Of a DNA stretch of 32,473 nt, positions 15,632-24,863 are shown piece after piece. The stretch covers positions 1 to 32,473 of the forward strand of contig JAHWJI010000020.1 in NCBI GenBank assembly GCA_019348495.1, read 5' to 3'. Numbering within the stretch: the stretch's first letter is position 1; each line of letters opens with the position of its first letter. The position numbers and the translations under genes are program-made. This stretch comes from Actinomycetota bacterium. GTDB lineage: Bacteria; Actinomycetota; Acidimicrobiia; Acidimicrobiales; CADCSY01. The notes below the pieces were generated by a model. The model had not been told where the DNA came from. It searched no databases and saw nothing but the letters and a program-made list of their open reading frames with translations.

Positions 15632-17306
15632 GTTGCTGGGGGTCGAGTCGATGGCGGCCGACGTGGTGGTGCCCCTCCATGACCACCCCCTGCCCCGGGT
15701 GCTGGAGATGCCTGCGGCCGTCGACATCTACGACACGACGCTGCGCGACGGCAGCCAGCAGGAGGGGCTGTCGCTCACCGTGGACGACAAGCTCCGCGTG
15801 GCCGAGCAGCTCGACCACCTGGGGGTGGCCTACATCGAGGGAGGTTGGCCGGGGGCCAACCCCAAGGACGAGGAGTTCTTCGCCCGGGCGCCGAACGAGC
15901 TGCACCTGGTCACCTCCACCCTGGTGGCCTTCGGCTCCACCCGCCGCCCCGGGGCCAAGGCCGACACCGACGAGACGCTGCGCCAGCTGCTCGACGCCGG
16001 CACCAGCGCCGTGTGCATCGTGGCCAAGGCCTGGGACTACCACGTCACCCAGGCGTTGCGCACCGACCTCGACGAGGCCGTGCGCATGGCCGCCGACTCG
16101 GTCGAGTACCTCCACCGGGCCGGGCTGCGCGTGTTCCTCGACGCCGAGCACTTCTTCGACGGCTACCGGGCCAACCCCGAGTTCAGCCTGGCCGTGCTGC
16201 GGGCGGCCGAGGAGGCCGGGGCCGAGGCGCTGGTGCTGTGCGACACCAACGGCGGGACGCTGCCCCACGAGGTGGAGCGGGTGCTGGCCGAGGTCATCCC
16301 CGCCACCACGGCCGGCATCGGCGTGCACTTCCACAACGACGGCGGGTGCGGGGTGGCCAACACCCTCGCGGCCGTGCGCCTCGGCGCCACCCAGGTGCAG
16401 GGCTGCATCAACGGCTACGGCGAGCGCACCGGCAACGCCGACCTGTGCGCGGCGGTACCCAACCTGGCCCTCAAGATGGGGGTGCGCACCATCCCCGACG
16501 AGCGACTCGAGCGCCTGACCCCGGTCGCCCACCACATCGCCGAGCTGGTCAACATCGCCCCCGACCCCAAGCAGCCCTACGTGGGCGCATCGGCTTTCGC
16601 CCACAAGGCAGGCCTGCACACCAGCGCCATCGCCCGGGCGCCCGATGCCTACGAGCACGTGCCGCCCGACACCGTGGGCAACGGCACCCGCTTCGTGGTC
16701 AGCGAGCTGTCGGGGCGCTCGACACTGGCGCTCAAGGCGACCGAGCTCGGCCTCGACATGGACGCGCCAGCGCTGACCGACGTCCTGCAGCGCCTCAAGC
16801 ACCTGGAGCACCAGGGCTACCACTTCGAGGTGGCCGACGGTTCCCTGGAGCTGTTGATGCGCGACGCGGGGGGATGGTCACAACCCTTCTTCACGCTGGA
16901 GTCGTTCCGGGTCTCGGTGGAACAGCGTGACCAGGGCGAGATCACCACCGAGGCCACGGTGAAGATCCACGTCGACGGCGAGCGCGTCATCCGCACGGCC
17001 GAGGGCAACGGGCCGGTGCACGCCCTTGACGCCGCCATCCGTGAGGCCATCGGGTCGAAGTACCCGGCACTGACCGACCTGCACCTGACCGACTACAAGG
17101 TACGGGTCCTCGACACCGACAAGGGCACCGCCGCGGTCACCAGGGTGCTGCTCGACACCACCGACGGCGACCGCACCTGGTCGACCATCGGCGTGTCGGC
17201 CAACATCATCGAGGCCTCCTGGCAGGCGCTGAGCGACTCCATCGTCTACGGCCTCCTGCACTCCGGTCCCACCCACGTCGTCGGCGACCAGGGGCAGGAC
17301 ACCTAG
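15621..17306 (+). CDS. cimA: (R)-citramalate synthase
   Basis: A 561-residue member of the HMGL/2-isopropylmalate synthase superfamily, citramalate branch. The N-terminal TIM barrel opens with IYDTTLRDGSQQEG, followed by GGWPGANPKDEEFF and the metal-binding HFHNDGGCGVANTLAAV. NGYGERTGNADLCAAVPNL follows the barrel. Residues about 430-555 form the LeuA-type allosteric dimer domain (VEQRDQGEITTEATVKIHVDGE onward). It condenses pyruvate and acetyl-CoA to citramalate, the threonine-independent route to isoleucine. The start is ATG 15621, inside the end of ilvE. Confidence 0.9.
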   Translation: MSAELLGVESMAADVVVPLHDHPLPRVLEMPAAVDIYDTTLRDGSQQEGLSLTVDDKLRVAEQLDHLGVAYIEGGWPGANPKDEEFFARAPNELHLVTSTLVAFGSTRRPGAKADTDETLRQLLDAGTSAVCIVAKAWDYHVTQALRTDLDEAVRMAADSVEYLHRAGLRVFLDAEHFFDGYRANPEFSLAVLRAAEEAGAEALVLCDTNGGTLPHEVERVLAEVIPATTAGIGVHFHNDGGCGVANTLAAVRLGATQVQGCINGYGERTGNADLCAAVPNLALKMGVRTIPDERLERLTPVAHHIAELVNIAPDPKQPYVGASAFAHKAGLHTSAIARAPDAYEHVPPDTVGNGTRFVVSELSGRSTLALKATELGLDMDAPALTDVLQRLKHLEHQGYHFEVADGSLELLMRDAGGWSQPFFTLESFRVSVEQRDQGEITTEATVKIHVDGERVIRTAEGNGPVHALDAAIREAIGSKYPALTDLHLTDYKVRVLDTDKGTAAVTRVLLDTTDGDRTWSTIGVSANIIEASWQALSDSIVYGLLHSGPTHVVGDQGQDT

Positions 17307-17308
17307 GC

Positions 17309-17827
17309 GTGGCGGCACCCGAGTACGTCCCCACCAATCCGGCCCAACAGCCCCGACGGGGCCTGCCCCTGCCCCCGGCCCCGTCCTGGCGGGCCGACCG
17401 TCCCGCCGACCTCGGTCCGGCCCAGCCGGTGGGGGCCGCACTCGGCCACCCCGGCCCCGACCAGGGCTACGCCCTCAAGCTGGCCCGCCACTTCGAGCAG
17501 CGCCTGGTGTTGGCCGAGGGCGAGCACGCCGACGACGCCGTGCTCGGCTGCCTCGGCGTGGCCCTGCGCCGGGCGTCGATCTTCGGGCGGGCGCCGGTGA
17601 TCCACGACCTCGAGATGGCGTTCACCCTCTGGGGCTTCCTCGGCGATGCGCCGGCTGAGCTGGTCGAGCTCCGCCGGCGCCGCTTCCAGGCCCTGGAGCA
17701 CCACTACGAGGAGCAGCGGGCCATCGCCGAACAGGTGCCCGAAGCCACCCTGCGCCTCACCCCGGCCCAGCTCGAGGCTCGTTGGCCGGGCGAGTGGCGG
17801 GAGCTGCTGGGGGTCGCTGCGGCCTGA
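17309..17827 (+). CDS. Conserved-looking protein of unknown function, last gene of the leuB operon
   Basis: A 172-residue soluble protein starting at GTG 17309, two bases after the cimA stop. The first 50 residues are Pro-rich and likely disordered. The rest is helical and Arg/Glu-rich (HFEQRLVLAEGEHADDAVLGCLGVALRRASIFGRAPVIHDLEMAF, then WGFLGDAPAELVELRRRRFQALEHHYEEQR). No motif is recognised. Its place in the operon suggests a link with amino acid metabolism, but this is only positional. It ends convergent with the formate dehydrogenase operon, 7 bases apart. Confidence 0.75.
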   Translation: MAAPEYVPTNPAQQPRRGLPLPPAPSWRADRPADLGPAQPVGAALGHPGPDQGYALKLARHFEQRLVLAEGEHADDAVLGCLGVALRRASIFGRAPVIHDLEMAFTLWGFLGDAPAELVELRRRRFQALEHHYEEQRAIAEQVPEATLRLTPAQLEARWPGEWRELLGVAAA

Positions 17828-17839
17828 GCCCGGCTCAGG
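17823..17839. terminator. Bidirectional hairpin between convergent genes
   Basis: CCTGAGC (17823-17829) and GCTCAGG (17833-17839) pair perfectly around CCG. The hairpin contains the stop codons of both convergent genes. There is no T-run on either side. It may act on both transcripts. Confidence 0.4.
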
Positions 17840-18719
17840 GCCCCCGGGCATCCCGTCGCTCCCGTTGGGGGCCGACGGTGTAGCGGGGGTCTCGGGCCGA
17901 GGCGAAGCCGGCCCGGAACACGGCCCAGCGCTGGCAGATCCCGCCGGCGACCACCAAGGCGGCGCCGATGGCATCGGTCGGTCGGTGAGGGTCGACCACG
18001 GCGAGCAGCGCTACCCCGGCGGCCGAGCACGCGGTGGCGGCCCGGGACCAGCGGCGGACGTCGCAGGATCGGTGGTAGGGATCGGCCAGCGCACCGAGAC
18101 GGTGCTTCATCACCTCGGCGGCAACCAGCTCGCCGGTGGCACCGGCCACGGCCAGGCGCCGGGCCGACGTCGCCTCGGCCGCCGGCGTCAACAGCGTCGC
18201 CATCGCCCCGGCGCTGGCGGCGGCGCTGCCGGCGAACACGAAGGGCAACTCGTGGCGGGCCTCGTGCCACACCGGCACCGACGAGTCGGCCAACAGGACC
18301 GCGGTGTAGGTGCACATGGGTAGGCCCAGTCCTGCGGCCGCGCCCTCGGCCAGGCGCTGGAGCCGGGGCAGGCGCCCCAGTGCCCCGAGCACGCCCGAGC
18401 CCACGGCGGCGGGGAGGAAGGCGGTGAGCAGCCAGCTCCCCATGCTCATGGCCGAGGTGGGCTTGCACACCCGCAGCATGTTGTAGAAGCGCCGGGGCCG
18501 CCCCAGGTCCATGACCAACAGGACCGGGCTGACGACGGCGCCGGCAGCTCCGACCAGGCGGGCGCTGTCGGCCAGCCCACGGCGGCCGGTCACCCGGGCG
18601 CCGAAGGCCAGCCCGGCCGAGGCCCCGGCCAGCCCACCGGTGAACAGGTACCAGGGCACCTCCCAGGTCCACTCCGGCTCCTTGAGCACCGGCCGCCCGT
18701 AGTAGCTCCTCGGGGTCAT
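17835..18719 (-). CDS. nrfD: NrfD/PsrC-type membrane subunit of formate dehydrogenase
   Basis: A 294-residue multi-spanning protein with about eight hydrophobic segments. It begins MTPRSYYGRPVLKEPEWTWE and continues VPWYLFTGGLAGASAGLAF, a typical NrfD opening. It also has the family stretch VSPVLLVMDLGRPRRFYNMLR. NrfD subunits anchor molybdopterin oxidoreductases and pass electrons to or from the quinone pool without haem. ATG 18719 overlaps the stop of the iron-sulfur subunit (ATGA). This replaces the cytochrome b subunit used by the E. coli FdnGHI enzyme. Confidence 0.9.
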   Translation of the reverse strand: MTPRSYYGRPVLKEPEWTWEVPWYLFTGGLAGASAGLAFGARVTGRRGLADSARLVGAAGAVVSPVLLVMDLGRPRRFYNMLRVCKPTSAMSMGSWLLTAFLPAAVGSGVLGALGRLPRLQRLAEGAAAGLGLPMCTYTAVLLADSSVPVWHEARHELPFVFAGSAAASAGAMATLLTPAAEATSARRLAVAGATGELVAAEVMKHRLGALADPYHRSCDVRRWSRAATACSAAGVALLAVVDPHRPTDAIGAALVVAGGICQRWAVFRAGFASARDPRYTVGPQRERRDARGP

Positions 18720-19549
18720 CGCCGGCGCTCGCCCACCAGCGAGCCGGCCAGCACCGCAGCCAGGGCGCCGGCGGCGGCCCCTGCCATCGCCCACATGCGG
18801 GCCAGGTGCCGGCTGGGCGTCACGGGGTCGGGGGGTAGCCGGTAGACCTCGGGGTCGTCGAGGAGCAGGAACAGCGCACCGGTGCCGCCCACGCCGTCGT
18901 CGGGGTCCTCGCCGTAGAGCTGGGCCCGGGTCTCGCCTGAGGCCACCACCTCGGCCAGGCGCTCGGCGGCCTGCGCCCGAAGTTCCTCCAGGGGGCCGAA
19001 CTGGATGGAGTCGGTGGGGCACGCCTGGGCGCAGGCCGGCTCCTTGGCCCCTCTCATGCGGTCGTAGCACATGGTGCACTTCCAGGCGCCGCCGTCGGCC
19101 TCTCGGCGCTCGATGACCCCGAAGGGGCAGGCGGTGACGCAGTAGCCGCAACCGTTGCACACGTCGTCTTGGACCACGATGGTGGCGAACTCGGTGGTGA
19201 ACAGCGCGCCCGTCGGGCACACCTCGAGACAGGCCGGCGACGAGCAGTGCTTGCACACGTCGGAGCTCATGAGCCAGCGGAAGTCGCCCGAGGCGGAGCC
19301 GGTGTCGGCGGTGGTGGAGCCCTGCTCGACGAAGGCCACGTGACGCCAGGCGTTCGCACCCAGGGCGCCGGTGTTGTCGTAGGAGTTGGCGGTGAAGCCC
19401 AACGGGTTGTCGGGGACGTCGTTCCACTCCTTGCACGCCACCTCGCAGGCCTTGCACCCGATGCAGATGCTGGAGTCGGTGAAGAACCCGAAGCGGACCC
19501 CTTCGGTACCCGGTGCGGGCCCGCCCTCGGGCCCGAGCAGGCCGCTCAC
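18716..19549 (-). CDS. Formate dehydrogenase iron-sulfur subunit (four [4Fe-4S] clusters)
   Basis: A 277-residue electron-transfer subunit. Four cysteine groups are seen: CIGCKACEVAC, CKHCSSPACLEVC, CNGCGYCVTAC and CTMCYDRMRG...CAQAC. A single membrane helix (AMAGAAAGALAAVLAGSLVG) ends the protein, as in FdnH-type subunits. The start is GTG 19549, which overlaps the stop of the catalytic gene; a version beginning further upstream would run deep into that gene. It relays electrons from the molybdopterin subunit to the NrfD membrane subunit. Confidence 0.93.
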   Translation of the reverse strand: MSGLLGPEGGPAPGTEGVRFGFFTDSSICIGCKACEVACKEWNDVPDNPLGFTANSYDNTGALGANAWRHVAFVEQGSTTADTGSASGDFRWLMSSDVCKHCSSPACLEVCPTGALFTTEFATIVVQDDVCNGCGYCVTACPFGVIERREADGGAWKCTMCYDRMRGAKEPACAQACPTDSIQFGPLEELRAQAAERLAEVVASGETRAQLYGEDPDDGVGGTGALFLLLDDPEVYRLPPDPVTPSRHLARMWAMAGAAAGALAAVLAGSLVGERRR

Positions 19550-22500
19550 GGGCCCGGGCCCGGACGGTAGGTCTCGACGAAGGTGCGCAGTGCCGGCCCC
19601 CGGGGACGGCGTCCGGCCACGATGTCGCACGTGGCCGCCTTGACCTCCTGGATGGCCACGTTGGGGTCGACCACGATGGGAAACAGGTCGTTGGCGGCGT
19701 CGCCCGGGGCCAGGCCGGCGTGGCCCCAGTGATAGGGCAGACCCACCTGGAGGAGGCGCCGGCCCGCCACCTCCAGTGCTGGCATCCGCTCGGTCACCAG
19801 CACCCTCGCCTCGATGGCGCTGCGGGCGGTGACGACGGTGGCCCAGCCGCCCTGCTCCAGGCCCCGCAGAGCGGCCAGCTCGGGGTGGACCTCCACGAAC
19901 ATCTCCCGGGCCAGCTGCGACAGTCGCTGCTGGAAGCGGCTCATGCCCCCGGCGGTGTGGTGCTCGGCGATGCGGTAGGTGGTGGCGACGAAGGGGTAGT
20001 CGCGGTGATCGCCGGAGCCAGCCGAGGGGTTGGCGGGGTGGGGGAAGCGACGTCGGGCGGGGTTGGCCTGCTCACGGTAGAGACGATTGGCCACGGGCGA
20101 CTCGTGGGGTTCGTAGTGGGTGGGCAGGGGGCCGTCGGCCAGCCCGTCGGGGGCGTAGAGCCAGCCCTTGCCGTCGGCCTGCATGATGAACGGGTCGCAG
20201 CCCCCGAGTGCGGCGGGGCCTCGGGCGTGGGCGTCGGGCTGGTGGTCGGGAGCCAGGTCGGCGACGAAGTCGGGCCGGTCGTCGCCGGTCCAGTGGCCCG
20301 AGGCCGCGTCCCACCAGACGTAGCGCTTGCGCTCCGACCACGGTGACCCGTCGGGAGCGGCCGAGGCCCGGTTGTAGAGGATCCGGCGGTTGTCGGGCCA
20401 GGCCCAGCCCCAGCCGGGAGCCACCCCGGACCGCTCCTGACCGGGCCGGCGCCGGGCGGTCTGGTTCACCCCGCCGGCGTAGCACCCGGCGTAGATCCAA
20501 CAGCCGCAACGGGTGCTCCCGTCGTCGGCCAGGCGACCGTAGCCGTCGAGGGCCTGGCCCTCGGCGTCCCATCCGTTGATCTCGGCCAGCACGGCGCTGG
20601 CGCTGGGCTCCTCGTGGGGACCGTGGGTGGGGTAGTCCCAGGTGAGGTCCAGCACAGCTCGGTCCCGGTGCTCCCCCGAGGCGGCGAGCTTGTCTCGGAT
20701 CCTGCGCCCGAGGTGGTAGCAGAACCACAGGTCGGAGCGGCAGTCACCGGCGGGCTCCACCGCCTTGGTGTGCCACTGCAGCAGGCGCTCGGTGTTGGTG
20801 AAGCTTCCGTCCTTCTCGGTGTGGGCGGCGGCGGGCAGGAGGAACACCTCAGTGGCGATGTCCTCGGGGCCCAGCTCGCCAGACTCCGTCTCGGGACCGT
20901 CGCGCCAGAAGGTGGCGCTCTCGATCTCGCTCAGGTCACGTACCACCAGCCAGTCGAGCTGGGCCAGGGCTAGGCGGTGCAGGCGGGAGTTGGCCGATCC
21001 CACCGCCGGGTTCTCGCCGAACAGGAGGTAGCCCTCGACCTTGCCATCGAGCATGTCCAGGGCCGTGCGGTAGGCGCTGTGATCTCCGGTGAGGCGTGGG
21101 AGGTGGCCGTAGCAGTAGTCGTTCTCCGGCTGGGCCGCGTCGCCCCACCAGGCCTTGAGCAGACTCGTGATGTAGGCCCCGGTGTTCCCCCAGAACCCCT
21201 TGCTGGCGGTGCCGTAGGTGACGTAGTCAGCGAGCGTCGGGTGGGAGGTCGCCATGGGCATGGGCAGGTAGCCGGGGAGCAGGTCGTAGAGCGTGGGGAT
21301 GTCGGTTGAGCCCTGGATGCTGGCGTGGCCCCTCAGGGCCAGGATGCCCCCGCCCGGCCGACCGATGTTGCCCAGCAGCAGCTGGATGATGGAGGCGGTG
21401 CGGATGTACTGCACCCCGACGGTGTGTTGGGTCCAGCCCACGGAGTAGACGAAGGCCGAGGTGCGCTCCCGTCCTGAGTTGGCGCACAGCGCCTGGGCCA
21501 CCTCGAGGAACTGCTCCTCGGGCACACCGCACGACTCGGCCACGAACGCCGGCGTGTAGCGGGCGAAGTGGCGCTTGAGGATCTGGAAGACGCAGCGCGG
21601 GTGCTCGAGCGAGGGGTCGGTGCTGACGGCCCCGTGCTCGACGGCGGTGGGAGCGGACTGGAACGTCTGGCCCCCGGCTGGTCCCGGGCGTCCCGCCGAC
21701 GCCCGCACCGTGGGGCCCTCGTAGCGCCAGGAGGTGCGGTCGTAGGTGGCCGTGTCGGGGTCCCAACCGGAGAACAGCCCGTCGAGGTCCTGGGGCAGGC
21801 GCAGGTCCTCGGAGACCAGGTGGGAGGCGTTGGTGTAGGCCACCACGTAGTCACGCAGCTCTGAGCCGGTGGAGAGTATGTGGTTGACGATGCCGCCCAG
21901 GAAGGCGATGTCGCTGCCCGCCCGCAGGGGCACGTGGCGATCGACCAGGGCACTGGTGCGGGTGAAGCGGGGGTCGACGTGGAAGACCTTGGCCCCCTTC
22001 TGGCGGGCCTCGACGACCCACTGGAACGCCACTGGATGGCACTCGGCCATGTTGGAGCCCATGATGACGATGCAGTCGCTGTTGGCCAGGTCGCGGGGGA
22101 AGGTGGTGGCGCCGCCCCGTCCGAAGGAGGTCCCCAGACCGGGGACGGTGGCCGAGTGTCAAATGCGGGCCTGGTTCTCGATCTGCAGGGCGCCCAGGGC
22201 GGTGAAGAGCTTCTTGATCAGGTAGTTCTCCTCGTTGTCGCAGGCGGCGCCCCCGAGGGTCCCGAAGGCCAGCGTGCGATGCAGGGGCACGCCGTCTTCG
22301 TCGGTGTCCTGCCAGTGGGCGGCGCGCGAGGTGACGATGCGCTCGGCGATCATGTCCATGGCCTCGTCCAGGGGCAGGTCCTCCCAGTCGACGGCGTGGG
22401 GGCGGCGGTAGCGCACCGTCGTCACCCGGCCCGGGCCGGTGACCAGGTCCTTGGTGGAGGACCCCCGCGGACACAGGCGTCCCCGGGAGACGGGGCTGGC

Positions 22501-22731
22501 GGGGTCACCCTCGATGTGGAGGATCTCCTCTCCCTTTACGTAGATGCGCTGCGCGCACCCCACGGCGCAGAAGGGGCAGATGGAAGCCACGACCCGGTCG
22601 GCGTCCTCGGTACGGGGGTGCAGGCCCTCGGTGCGAGCGGAGCGGGCGGCGGCGCCCAGGGCCAGGTGGTCGCCGCCGGGGCGCAGTTGCCGGGTCACCG
22701 GCCACGACAGGATCGCCTCCCTCAGTCGCAT
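19546..22731 (-). CDS. fdnG: Formate dehydrogenase catalytic subunit, selenocysteine-containing
   Basis: One 1061-residue gene interrupted by an in-frame TGA (22161-22159) at residue 191, read as selenocysteine. The N-terminal [4Fe-4S] motif is ICPFCAVGC (Cys52, 55, 59) with Cys87 in RGRLCPRG. The TGA stands in QIENQARI-U-HSATVPGLG, where this family binds molybdenum/tungsten through Sec (or Cys). Both sides are in the same frame and continue without gap as family sequence (FGRGGATTFPRDLANSDCIVI, then MGSNMAECHP). The next 35 bases contain a SECIS-like hairpin. AAGGAGG precedes the ATG. No twin-arginine signal is visible, so the site probably faces the cytoplasm. It oxidises formate to CO2. 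Confidence 0.93.
22130..22161 (-). promoter_or_regulatory. SECIS-like hairpin and selenocysteine UGA codon
   Basis: On the coding (minus) strand the UGA at 22161-22159 is followed by 18 bases ending in GUCCCC, then loop GGUCU, then GGGGAC. This gives a 6-bp perfect stem (22146-22141 with 22135-22130). From memory, the E. coli fdhF SECIS has the same GGUCU apical loop at the same 18-base distance from its UGA. This supports SelB-directed insertion. selA, selB, selD and tRNA-Sec are not in the window. Confidence 0.85.
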
Positions 22732-22789
22732 GCGCCTCCTTCGCTCTTGTGGGTACTACACCCGTCCGCTGCCGGCAAGCCCTCGCCGG

Positions 22790-22795
22790 TAGCCT
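22790..22795 (+). promoter_or_regulatory. -10 hexamer TAGCCT of gltX (leaderless transcript)
   Basis: TAGCCT ends exactly 6 bases before GTG 22802, and no Shine-Dalgarno is present. This supports the GTG as both transcription and translation start. The formate dehydrogenase operon is divergent, with its own AAGGAGG site. Confidence 0.5.
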
Positions 22796-22801
22796 CGACG
22801 A

Positions 22802-24199
22802 GTGGCCGACGCCGCCCCCCGGGTCCGCTTCTCGCCTGCCCCCACCGGCTACCTCCACGTCGGCGGGGCCCGTACCGCTCTGTTCAACTGGCTCTTCGCC
22901 CGCCAGACGGGCGGTACGTTCCTCCTGCGCATCGAGGACACCGACGCCGAGCGCAGCCGCCCGGAGCTGACCCAGGCCATCCTCGAGTCGCTGCGCTGGC
23001 TCGGCCTCGATTGGGACGAGGGGCCGGTGCACCAGTCCGACCGGGCAGGCCAGCACCGGGATGCGGTGGCGAGCCTGCTGGCCGCCGGACGTGCCTACCG
23101 CTGCGACTGCACCCAGGACGAGGTACGGGCCCGGGCCGAGGCAAGGGGTGGCGCCCCCGGGTACGACGGCTGGTGCCGCCAGCGCTCGGTCGAGGCCGGA
23201 GAGGGGGTGGTGGTGCGCTTCCGAACCCCCGACGAGGGCCGGACCTCCTTCGTCGACGTGATCCGAGGCGAGGTCGGCTTCGACAACCTGGTGCTCGAGG
23301 ACTTCGTCATCCAGCGCTCCAGCGGCGATCCGATGTTCGTGGTGGCCAACGCCGTCGACGACGTCGACTTGGGCATCACCCACGTCATCCGGGGCGAGGA
23401 CCTCCTCAACGCCACCCCCAAGGTGCTGCTCTTGCGTGAGGCGCTGGGCGTCACCGAGCGGCCGGTCTTCGCCCACCTGCCGATGCTGGTCAACGCCCGG
23501 CGCCAGAAGTTGTCCAAGCGGCGTGACGACGTGGCTGTGGGGGTCTATCAGGAGCGTGGCTACCTGGCTGAGGCCATGGTGAACTACCTCTGCCTGCTCG
23601 GTTGGGGACCACCCGACGGTGTGGAGATCCGCCCGCTCGACGAGATCGTGAAGCTCTTCCGCCTCGAGGACGTCAACCACGCCCCCGCCTTCTTCGACAT
23701 CGACAAGCTCACCCACGTCAATGGTGTCTACCTCCGGTCGCTGCCGACGTCGGCGTTCATCGGCGCTGCCGGCCGTTTCCTGGAGCACGGGCCGTGGGCC
23801 CCGGGGGACTTCGACTTCGAAGCCTTCGAGCGCATGGCCCCGCTCGTCCAGGAGCGGGTGACCACCTTGGCTGAGGTCCCCGGCATGGTCGACTTCTTGT
23901 TCCTCGACGAGCCCGTCATCGACCAGGCGTCGTGGGACAAGGCCATGAAGCCCCCGGCGCCCGAGGTGCTCGACGCCACCGCGTCGGCCTACGAGTCGTC
24001 GCCGTGGACCAGCGAGGTGCTGCTGGCCTCGCTGCGGACCGTGGGTGAGGAGCTGGGGTTGTCGCTGCGCAAGGCCCAGGCTCCGGTACGGGTTGCGGTG
24101 ACCGGGCGGTCGGTGGGGCCGCCGCTGTTCGAGTCGCTCGAGGTCCTCGGGCGTGAGCGCACTCTGGCTCGGTTGCGGGCGGCGCGGGCCCGCCTCTGA
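22802..24199 (+). CDS. gltX: Glutamyl-tRNA synthetase
   Basis: A 465-residue class I aminoacyl-tRNA synthetase. The HIGH-type motif is in SPAPTGYLHVGGARTALFN, the zinc-like/insert region is around residue 100, and the KMSKS-type motif is KLSKR at 236-240. The C-terminal anticodon-binding helical domain follows. It charges tRNA-Glu; tRNA-Gln would need the amidotransferase route if no GlnRS exists, which cannot be judged here. tRNA-Gln and tRNA-Glu genes follow within 800 bases, giving a functional cluster. GTG start, probably leaderless. Confidence 0.95.
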   Translation: MADAAPRVRFSPAPTGYLHVGGARTALFNWLFARQTGGTFLLRIEDTDAERSRPELTQAILESLRWLGLDWDEGPVHQSDRAGQHRDAVASLLAAGRAYRCDCTQDEVRARAEARGGAPGYDGWCRQRSVEAGEGVVVRFRTPDEGRTSFVDVIRGEVGFDNLVLEDFVIQRSSGDPMFVVANAVDDVDLGITHVIRGEDLLNATPKVLLLREALGVTERPVFAHLPMLVNARRQKLSKRRDDVAVGVYQERGYLAEAMVNYLCLLGWGPPDGVEIRPLDEIVKLFRLEDVNHAPAFFDIDKLTHVNGVYLRSLPTSAFIGAAGRFLEHGPWAPGDFDFEAFERMAPLVQERVTTLAEVPGMVDFLFLDEPVIDQASWDKAMKPPAPEVLDATASAYESSPWTSEVLLASLRTVGEELGLSLRKAQAPVRVAVTGRSVGPPLFESLEVLGRERTLARLRAARARL

Positions 24200-24202
24200 G
24201 GG

Positions 24203-24844
24203 ATGCGCCGGCTGCTACGTCTCGGTCTGGTCGTCGCCGTGCTGGTGGCCGTCTACCTCGGGTTCACCTTCGTCCAGGTGTACCAGGCGGCGCGGGGCGA
24301 CGAGGCACAACCGGCCGAGGCCATCGTCGTGTTGGGTGCGGCCCAGTACAACGGCGAGCCCTCTCCGGTGCTCCAGGCCCGCCTGGACCACGCCGCCGAT
24401 CTCTTCGACCAGGGCCTGGCCCCGGTGGTGGCCGTCACCGGTGGCCGCCGACCAGGTGACTCGGCCACCGAGGCCTCGGCCTCGGCCGGCTACCTCATCC
24501 GTGCGGGGGTGCCCGAGTCGTCACTGCGCCTGGAGTCCGGCGGGGAGAACTCCTGGCAGAGCCTGGCTGCCACCGCTCGCTTCCTCCGCCAGGAGGACAT
24601 CGAGAACGTGATCCTCGTGTCCAGCCCTTACCACGCCCTGCGCACAGAGCGCATCGCCGAGGAGGTCGGCCTGCACGGCCACGCCTCGCCCACCCCCAAC
24701 AGCCCCGAGAGCGGGGTGGCCCAGCTGGTGAAGATGGGCCGGGAGACGGTGGCGGTAGGTCTCGGGCGGGTCATCGGCTTCCGCCGGTTGGTAAACCTCG
24801 ACGACCGGGTGGGTCAGGTGCGTTCCGATGTGGGGTCCGGCTAA
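24203..24844 (+). CDS. YdcF/DUF218-family membrane-anchored protein
   Basis: A 213-residue protein with an N-terminal membrane anchor (LLRLGLVVAVLVAVYLGFTFV) and a DUF218 domain from about residue 38 (AEAIVVLGAAQYNGEPSPVLQARLDHAADLF). VTGGRRPGDSATEA and the SGGENSWQSL segment, then LVSSPYHALRTERIAEEVG, are the conserved family stretches. The family includes ElyC/SanA/YdcF, which are linked to envelope polysaccharide biogenesis; the exact reaction is unknown. It starts 3 bases after the gltX stop and is probably cotranscribed. Confidence 0.88.
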   Translation: MRRLLRLGLVVAVLVAVYLGFTFVQVYQAARGDEAQPAEAIVVLGAAQYNGEPSPVLQARLDHAADLFDQGLAPVVAVTGGRRPGDSATEASASAGYLIRAGVPESSLRLESGGENSWQSLAATARFLRQEDIENVILVSSPYHALRTERIAEEVGLHGHASPTPNSPESGVAQLVKMGRETVAVGLGRVIGFRRLVNLDDRVGQVRSDVGSG

Positions 24845-24863
24845 CCTGATCCGTCACCCGCCT

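Noticed and set aside
17835-19457. A 540-residue minus-strand frame covering NrfD and part of the iron-sulfur gene
   Set aside because: Only the last 294 residues are protein-like; the rest is an out-of-frame reading of the iron-sulfur subunit.
22159-22731. A separate 190-residue protein ending at TGA 22159, followed by a second gene starting at 22062
   Set aside because: Both parts are in the same frame and together match one formate dehydrogenase; the TGA is at the selenocysteine site and is followed by a SECIS-like hairpin.
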